Below, one piece after another: positions 1 through 5,199 of a stretch of 5,199 bases of DNA. The position numbers and the translations under genes are program-made. The notes beneath the pieces are model-generated. The model made no database searches and was not told where the DNA came from. It worked only from the letters and a program-made list of their open reading frames with translations. Position 1 is the stretch's first letter, and every line of letters begins with the position of its first letter. Where the stretch lies: NCBI GenBank assembly GCA_029335925.2, contig JARJMX020000084.1, positions 1 through 5,199 on the forward strand. Reading direction: 5' to 3'. Origin of the DNA: Gammaproteobacteria bacterium. Lineage in GTDB: Bacteria > Pseudomonadota > Gammaproteobacteria > Halothiobacillales > Halothiobacillaceae.

Positions 1-404
1 ACCTCGCCTCTAAGGGCCTGGAGGCGGATCAACTCGACGATCTTAAGGGCCTCAACGACCGCAGTCCGTGGATGGCCTTCATCCTGCTGGTGCTGATGTT
101 CTCCATGGCCGGCATCCCGTTCACCCTCGGCTTCTGGGCTAAGCTCGCAGTGCTGCAGGCGGTGGTTGACATCGACATGGTGTGGCTCGCGGTGTTCGCG
201 GTGGTGATGTCCGTCATCTGCGCCTTCTATTACCTGCGTGCAGTGAAGATGGCCTACTTCGACAAGGCCATCGTGCAGGGGATACCGACCCGTTCCTGGG
301 ATGCGCGGCTGGTCATGAACGTGAACGGCCTGGCCATCGTGGCCCTGGGGCTCTATCCGACCAGCCTGATCGCGCTCTGTGCGAGCGTTTTCAACGCAGT
401 CTGA
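1..404 (+). CDS. nuoN: NADH-quinone oxidoreductase subunit N, C-terminal part (gene begins before the window)
   Basis: Membrane subunit of respiratory complex I, one of the three antiporter-like, proton-pumping subunits (NuoL/M/N). Only the last 133 residues are present, read in the frame starting at base 3 and ending at TGA 402-404. The piece begins with a loop rich in Asp (ADQLDDLKGLNDRSPWMAF), typical of NuoN between two late transmembrane helices. It is followed by the conserved helix SMAGIPFTLGFWAKLAVL, whose lysine (residue 47 of the fragment) matches the conserved lysine of the late proton-channel helix in this family. Two more hydrophobic stretches follow (about residues 58-78 and 108-130). 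NuoN is normally the last nuo gene, which fits the short gap to a DUF2818 gene and then a terminator. Recognition is from family knowledge. The fragment shows no stop or frameshift. Confidence 0.93.
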   Translation, partial: LASKGLEADQLDDLKGLNDRSPWMAFILLVLMFSMAGIPFTLGFWAKLAVLQAVVDIDMVWLAVFAVVMSVICAFYYLRAVKMAYFDKAIVQGIPTRSWDARLVMNVNGLAIVALGLYPTSLIALCASVFNAV

Positions 405-414
405 GACGGGATTC

Positions 415-777
415 ATGACCTCCCAGAGCGCCGTCTTCACCCTCCTCGTGGTCGCCCTAGTACTGGCCAACCTCCCTTGGATCAACGAGCGCCTGTTTGC
501 CGTCATCCGCTTGCGTAGCGGGTCCAAGCCGTTTTGGGTGCGTCTCTTGGAGTGGGGCGTGGGTTTCGGCCTGGTGGCCCTACTGGCCTGGAGATTGGAG
601 CTCGGTTGTCAGCTAAGCCTTGGGGCCTTTCTGGGCCTGTCTGAGTGCCCGGGCGAGCTGCATCCCAAGTCGTGGGAGTTCTACACCGTCGTGGTCGTCC
701 TATATGCAGTGTTCGCCTTGCCTGGCTTTCTCAATCGGGCTGAGCAGAGACGCCAGCGCCGACCGCGGCAGGCCTGA
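415..777 (+). CDS. DUF2818 family small membrane protein, cotranscribed with nuoN
   Basis: A 120-residue inner-membrane protein of unknown function. Three hydrophobic segments are visible at about residues 6-22, 43-59 and 88-106, with a basic C-terminal tail (QRRQRRPRQA). The pattern ANLPWINERLF after helix 1, the WVRLLEW segment opening helix 2 and the WEFYTV...F-PGF motif around helix 3 match what I recall of DUF2818 proteins, which typically sit directly after nuoN. Start ATG 415 lies 10 bases after the nuoN stop. An earlier GTG at 379 would extend into nuoN and adds no family-like sequence. No strong ribosome binding site is seen (only the GAGACGGG purine stretch), so coupling to nuoN translation is likely. 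The loop between helices 2 and 3 seems longer than usual and carries two cysteines (Cys65, Cys78). A role in complex I assembly or stability is only inferred from position. Confidence 0.85.
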   Translation: MTSQSAVFTLLVVALVLANLPWINERLFAVIRLRSGSKPFWVRLLEWGVGFGLVALLAWRLELGCQLSLGAFLGLSECPGELHPKSWEFYTVVVVLYAVFALPGFLNRAEQRRQRRPRQA

Positions 778-792
778 TATACCCTATTTATG

Positions 793-829
793 GCTCCGGG
801 ATACCGCGGCACCCCGGAGCGTTTCTTTT
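793..829 (+). terminator. Rho-independent terminator of the nuo-DUF2818 operon
   Basis: GCTCCGGG (793-800) pairs perfectly with CCCGGAGC (813-820), an 8-bp GC-rich stem. The 12-base loop contains the small palindrome CCGCGG. The T-rich tract TTTCTTTT at 822-829 follows one base later. It sits 15 bases after the DUF2818 stop and ends just before the hflD stop (831-833), so it separates convergent genes. On the minus strand the hairpin is followed by ATAAATAGG, not a U tract, so it would be a weaker terminator for the hflD operon. Confidence 0.87.
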
Positions 830-830
830 C

Positions 831-1477
831 TCAGGTTTTGTCCACCACCAGCCTGATTCCGTCACGCAACAGACTATCTGCGGCCTCGAGGAAGCGCTTG
901 CGACGGAAGATCAGGCTCAGGCGGCTCCCTCCGCACTGGTGCCAGAGCACGGCCGAGCGTATCCCCGCCAGCAGGGCGGCGCGGATACGCTGGGCCACCT
1001 CTGGCCGATTCAGTTGGTGAGGGTTGCCGTTGACGATCACCCTCGGGCTCAGGGTGCTGATGGTCCGCTGATAGAGTCCCGCCAGGCCTTCGATGACCTC
1101 GGGGGCGTCGGGCCCCAGCTCGCGCTGCTGGGCGTCGAGCACCTGCAGACCCTGCCTCAGTTGCTGCTGCATATCCGGCAGGCGCAGCAGCTGGTCGGCC
1201 AGATGGATCAGGATGAGCACGTGGCGGGTGACCTCGATGTCTTGCTCGCCGGCCTGCCCGGCCAACAGCTAGCGCAGATGGCGCAGCCCTTCGCCGAGCA
1301 GGCTGACCCCACCGTACACGGCGCGCACGTTGCCTGCAATGATGCGGAATAGGCTTGCGAGGCTGGCCGCCTGCGCGTTGGCTGGAGCTTGGCCATGGTA
1401 CGCCAATTCGCGCACCAGCAGGCAGGCCTGGATGATGCCGGCGAGGGCAAGGGTTTGATCTTCGATCGTGCGGGCCA

Positions 1478-1478
<1 letters not shown>
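831..1478 (-). pseudogene. hflD: HflD (YcfC) family protein, interrupted by an in-frame amber codon
   Basis: HflD is a gammaproteobacterial membrane-associated protein, first known because loss of it raises the frequency of phage lambda lysogeny (it binds the CII activator). Its native role is unclear. Both halves lie in one frame. Codons 1-69 (1478-1272) give the N-terminal part starting MARTIEDQTLALAGIIQACL, with VYGGVSLLGEGLRHL. Codon 70 (1271-1269) is TAG. Codons 71-215 give the rest, including GEQDIEVTRHVLILIHL, LSPRVIVNGNP and the conserved C-terminal AALLAGIRSAVLWHQCGG. Total length matches the roughly 213 residues of E. coli HflD and there is no frameshift. The TAG would need only one C-to-T change from CAG (Gln). 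The mnmA stop overlaps the start (TGATG), and GGAGA lies about 10 bases upstream inside mnmA. A second start at TTG 1265 could give a C-terminal piece. It could be a true nonsense mutation, a sequencing error or a suppressed codon. Confidence 0.85.
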
Positions 1479-3030
<1,552 letters not shown>

Positions 3031-3056
3031 GCGCGCAAGGGTAGCAAATCGGGGGC

Positions 3057-3084
3057 GGGCTGTCCGCCGTGGATCGGGTATAAT
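3057..3084 (+). promoter_or_regulatory. Candidate sigma70-type promoter for icd
   Basis: A perfect -10 consensus TATAAT lies at 3079-3084 in an otherwise GC-rich region. The best -35 at usual spacing (GGGCTG 3057-3062, 16-base spacer) is poor, so an activator or other upstream contacts may help. Transcription would start near 3090-3092, giving a short leader of about 28 bases before icd. There is no extended -10 TGn. Confidence 0.6.
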
Positions 3085-3104
3085 TTAACATCTCAACTTC
3101 TCAA
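3077..3104 (-). promoter_or_regulatory. Candidate divergent promoter for nudJ-mnmA-hflD
   Basis: On the minus strand TTGAGA (3104-3099) and TATACC (3082-3077) are separated by 16 bases, a plausible sigma70 promoter pointing at nudJ. Its -10 overlaps the icd -10 on the other strand (3079-3084), so the two could not be occupied together. A second TTGAGA copy (3096-3091) is too close to serve as the -35 for this -10. Confidence 0.45.
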
Positions 3105-3118
3105 CGTTAGGGTCGCCG

Positions 3119-4369
3119 ATGTCCAAGATCAAGCTCCCCGCCTTTGGCACCAAGATCACCACCAATCCTGACAATTCCCTCAACGTGCCGAACCATCCGA
3201 TCATCCCGTTCATCGAGGGTGACGGCATCGGCGTGGATATCACCCCGGTGATGATCAAGGTGGTGGACGCAGCGGTGGAGAAGGCCTACGGCGGCGAGAA
3301 GAAGATCGCCTGGATGGAGGTCTACGCGGGTGAGAAGGCCAATGCGGTCTACGGCGAAGGTACCTGGCTACCGGCCGAGACCCTCGAGGCGGTGAAGGAC
3401 TATGTGGTCTCCATCAAGGGCCCGCTGACCACCCCGGTCGGCGGCGGGATTCGCTCGCTGAACGTGACCCTGCGCCAAGAGCTGGACCTGTACGTCTGCC
3501 TGCGTCCGGTGCGCTACTACCCCGGTACACCAAGCCCGGTGAAGGAGCCGGAGAAGATCGACATGGTCATCTTCCGCGAGAACTCCGAGGACATTTATGC
3601 TGGTATCGAGTGGGCCGCTGGCACCCCGGAAGCGCAGAAGGTCATCGACTTCCTGCAGAAGGAGATGGGCGTGAAGAAGATCCGCTTCCCGGCCACCTCC
3701 GGTATCGGCATCAAGCCGGTCTCCTCCGAGGGGACCAAGCGTCTGGTGCGTAAGGCCATTCAGTACGCGATCGACAACGATCGCAAGTCGGTGACCGTGG
3801 TGCACAAGGGTAACATCATGAAATTCACCGAGGGGGCCTTCAAGGAGTGGGGCTACCAGCTTGCTAAGGAAGAATTCGGTGCGACCGAGATCGACGGTGG
3901 CCCGTGGTGCACGTTTAAGAACCCGAAGACCGGCCGCGAGATCCTCATCAAGGACGTGATTGCCGATGCCTTCTTGCAGCAGATTCTGCTGCGCCCCGCC
4001 GAGTATGATGTGATCGCCACCCTGAACCTGAACGGCGACTACATCTCCGATGCGTTGGCCGCGCAGGTCGGCGGCATCGGGATTGCCCCGGGTGCCAATC
4101 TGTCCGACACCGTGGCCATGTTCGAGGCCACCCACGGCACCGCGCCGAAGTACGCCGGCAAGGATCAGGTCAACCCGGGCTCCATCATCCTCTCCGCCGA
4201 GATGATGCTGCGCCATTTGGGCTGGACCGAGGCTGCCGACCTTGTGGTCAAGGGCATGTCCGGCGCCATCCAGAGCAAGCGCGTGACCTATGACTTCGCC
4301 CGCCTGATGGATGGCGCCACCGAGGTGAGCTGCTCGGCCTTCGGCGACGAGATCATCCGCCACATGTGA
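3119..4369 (+). CDS. icd: NADP-dependent isocitrate dehydrogenase
   Basis: TCA-cycle enzyme: isocitrate + NADP+ to 2-oxoglutarate + CO2 + NADPH, a cytoplasmic homodimer. The 416-residue length equals the E. coli enzyme and key residues fall at the same numbers: substrate binding Ser113, Arg119, Arg129, Arg153, Tyr160, Lys230; metal ligands Asp283, Asp307, Asp311. The NADP-selecting residues Lys344, Tyr345, Val351, Tyr391 and Arg395 are all present, which supports NADP rather than NAD. Ser113 in [13 protein letters not shown] is the site that AceK phosphorylates in E. coli to divert carbon to the glyoxylate shunt, so the target is conserved; AceK itself is not in the window. Start ATG 3119 has AGGG six bases upstream and gives the expected N-terminus. 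It is divergent from nudJ; E. coli has rluE between the two. No terminator follows the stop directly. The gene looks intact. Confidence 0.98.
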   Translation: MSKIKLPAFGTKITTNPDNSLNVPNHPIIPFIEGDGIGVDITPVMIKVVDAAVEKAYGGEKKIAWMEVYAGEKANAVYGEGTWLPAETLEAVKDYVVSIKGPLTTPVGGGIRSLNVTLRQELDLYVCLRPVRYYPGTPSPVKEPEKIDMVIFRENSEDIYAGIEWAAGTPEAQKVIDFLQKEMGVKKIRFPATSGIGIKPVSSEGTKRLVRKAIQYAIDNDRKSVTVVHKGNIMKFTEGAFKEWGYQLAKEEFGATEIDGGPWCTFKNPKTGREILIKDVIADAFLQQILLRPAEYDVIATLNLNGDYISDALAAQVGGIGIAPGANLSDTVAMFEATHGTAPKYAGKDQVNPGSIILSAEMMLRHLGWTEAADLVVKGMSGAIQSKRVTYDFARLMDGATEVSCSAFGDEIIRHM

Positions 4370-4431
4370 TCCGCTGGCCTACGCCCGTGACGCGGATATG
4401 GCCGAGGCGGTTGGCGCGACTGATCGTGACC

Positions 4432-4626
4432 ATGGACACCCCGCCCCTGCTGCACTGGCTGCGCTACGGCTCACCGGGGATCCGGCTGATCAAGGACGCC
4501 ATCCTCGGTTTCTGCGGCGTCTTTCCGGTGCGGGGGACTACCTTCGGCCCAGTGCGTCACAGCACGGAGGAGCGGCGCGCCCGCTGGCTGGCCGAGGTCG
4601 AGGCACTCGGCCGGCGCCAGCGCTAA
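4432..4626 (+). CDS. Small orphan reading frame; possible C-terminal remnant of a flavodoxin-like NAD(P)H oxidoreductase
   Basis: Reading from ATG 4432 gives 64 residues, including RYGSPGIRLIKDAILGFCGV and a charged, probably helical C-terminus HSTEERRARWLAEVEALG. Codons look like the neighbours', with GC-rich third positions, so this frame is probably or was recently coding. The block LGFCGV...RGTTFGPV...S-EERR-WL resembles, from memory, the C-terminus of flavodoxin-fold NAD(P)H oxidoreductases of about 200 residues; I cannot confirm this. If correct, the N-terminal flavin-binding two thirds is missing. The start is unsure: there is no Shine-Dalgarno at ATG 4432, GTG 4426 is possible, and GTG 4366, overlapping the icd stop, would give 86 residues but adds a stretch with codons such as ATA, AGG and CGA. 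Upstream of 4431 another frame looks more coding-like, which hints at a frameshift. It could also be a real small protein cotranscribed with icd. Confidence 0.45.
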   Translation: MDTPPLLHWLRYGSPGIRLIKDAILGFCGVFPVRGTTFGPVRHSTEERRARWLAEVEALGRRQR

Positions 4627-4637
4627 GGCAGCCCTGC

Positions 4638-4695
4638 GCGGACAGGGGAGCTTGAAGGGATATTTCCCTTCCGATTCATACTATTCCCTGTCCGC
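4638..4695. repeat. Nested inverted repeats in the ygiQ leader
   Basis: The outer arms GCGGACAGGG (4638-4647) and CCCTGTCCGC (4686-4695) are perfect 10-bp inverted copies, extendable inward by one G-T and one A-T pair. Inside them GAAGGGA (4654-4660) and TCCCTTC (4665-4671) form a 7-bp hairpin with a TATT loop. No U-rich tract follows, so it is not a clear terminator of the upstream unit. It could be a transcript structure in the ygiQ leader or a binding site; the sequence does not decide. Confidence 0.7.
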
Positions 4696-4697
4696 CC

Positions 4698-4711
4698 GCC
4701 TCCCGGGAGGC
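4698..4711 (+). promoter_or_regulatory. 14-bp palindrome containing the ygiQ ribosome binding site
   Basis: GCCTCCCGGGAGGC is a perfect palindrome. Its right half contains GGGAGG (4705-4710), a strong Shine-Dalgarno eight bases before ATG 4719, and fixes that start. The left half (CCTCCC) is complementary to it, so two transcripts, or a strained single one, could mask the site. This is a pairing observation; regulation is inference. Confidence 0.6.
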
Positions 4712-4718
4712 TCATCCC

Positions 4719-5199
4719 ATGCTCCCAGCCAAGAACATCTTTTCCTATCGCAAGTACTGGGCGAGCCGCTTCGGCACCGCCCCTTTCCTGCCCATGTCGC
4801 GTGCGGAGATGGACAAGCTGGGCTGGGATTCCTGCGACATCATCATCGTGGTGGGTGATGCCTACGTCGACCATCCCAGCTTCGGCATGGCGGTGATCGG
4901 CCGCATGCTGGAGGCGCAGGGCTTCCGCGTCGGCATCATCGCCCAGCCGGACTGGACCTCGGTGGAGTCCTTCCGCCAGCTCGGGCGGCCCAACCTGTTT
5001 TCGGCGTGAGTGCGGGCAACATGGACTCGATGGTGAACCACTACACCTCGGATCGTCGCCTGCGCCGCATTGCCCACTATGACTACTGGTCGGACAAGGT
5101 GCGCCGCTCCGTGCTGCCGGACAGCAAGGCCGACCTTCTGGTGTACGGCAACGCCGAGCGTGCCATCGTCGAGATCGCCCACCGTGCGGCCAAGGGCGA
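4719..5199 (+). pseudogene. ygiQ: YgiQ-family radical SAM protein, N-terminal part with frameshift and internal deletion (runs off the window)
   Basis: YgiQ proteins are roughly 700-residue radical SAM enzymes of unknown reaction; the CxxxCxxC iron-sulfur motif lies beyond the window. The N-terminus is unmistakable: [40 protein letters not shown] and [20 protein letters not shown], then [10 protein letters not shown] and GRPNLF. The first frame ends at TGA 5007-5009. Adding one T to the TTTT run at 4998-5001 restores the expected [20 protein letters not shown] and the frame then stays open to the window end ([21 protein letters not shown]...). A second lesion lies at about 5060-5068: RRLR runs straight into RIAHYDYW, whereas E. 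coli YgiQ, as I recall it, has about 45 residues between these, including the conserved GGIEASLRR. The loss is in frame and the ends share CTGCGC. Start ATG 4719 has GGGAGG eight bases upstream. Either a decaying gene or a faulty assembly. Confidence 0.88.

Noticed and set aside
939..1352. A 137-residue plus-strand frame opposite hflD, considered as an alternative explanation for the broken hflD
   Set aside because: The minus-strand halves match HflD along the whole length in one frame, while the plus frame has no recognisable content.
3368..4363. A 331-residue open frame on the minus strand opposite icd
   Set aside because: It is a His/Gly/Leu-rich shadow of the icd codons, with no family signature and no ribosome binding site.
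4652..4684. TTGAAG...CATACT as a ygiQ promoter
   Set aside because: The spacer is 19 bases and both boxes are poor; it overlaps the hairpin arms, so the resemblance is too weak to call.

Overview
The window is a high-GC stretch of bacterial chromosome with ordinary housekeeping content. Gene content points to a gammaproteobacterium. HflD and the nudJ-mnmA-hflD order with icd nearby are gammaproteobacterial features (E. coli has icd, then nudJ-mnmA-hflD-purB on the opposite strand). A DUF2818 protein directly after nuoN is a pattern I associate with betaproteobacteria and with non-enteric gammaproteobacteria such as Chromatiales-like lineages. The finer placement is inference from memory.

Layout. 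(1) 1-830, plus strand: the C-terminal end of NuoN, the last subunit of the complex I operon, then a small DUF2818 membrane protein and a strong intrinsic terminator. (2) 831-3030, minus strand: a tightly overlapping nudJ > mnmA > hflD operon, joined by ATGA and TGATG stop/start overlaps. hflD is full length but has an in-frame amber codon at codon 70. purB, which follows hflD in E. coli, is absent. (3) 3031-3118: a short divergent promoter region with overlapping -10 boxes for nudJ (minus) and icd (plus). (4) 3119-4369, plus strand: intact NADP-dependent isocitrate dehydrogenase, with substrate, cofactor-specificity and regulatory-serine residues at E. coli numbering. (5) 4370-4718: a small orphan reading frame, possibly the C-terminal remnant of a flavodoxin-like NAD(P)H oxidoreductase, then a leader with nested inverted repeats and a palindrome holding the next gene's ribosome binding site. 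(6) 4719-5199, plus strand: the start of a YgiQ-family radical SAM protein with a one-base frameshift and an apparent in-frame loss of about 45 codons; it runs off the window.

Functionally these are respiration (Nuo, Icd), nucleotide housekeeping and tRNA modification (NudJ, MnmA) and poorly understood accessory proteins (HflD, DUF2818, YgiQ). I found no new defence, mobile or biosynthetic system, no CRISPR array, no tRNA or rRNA gene and no insertion sequence. The most notable point is that three of the eight coding loci look damaged (hflD nonsense, ygiQ frameshift plus deletion, a probable gene fragment after icd), while nudJ, mnmA and icd are intact with conserved key residues. This means either recent gene decay or sequence and assembly error, and the sequence alone does not decide between them.
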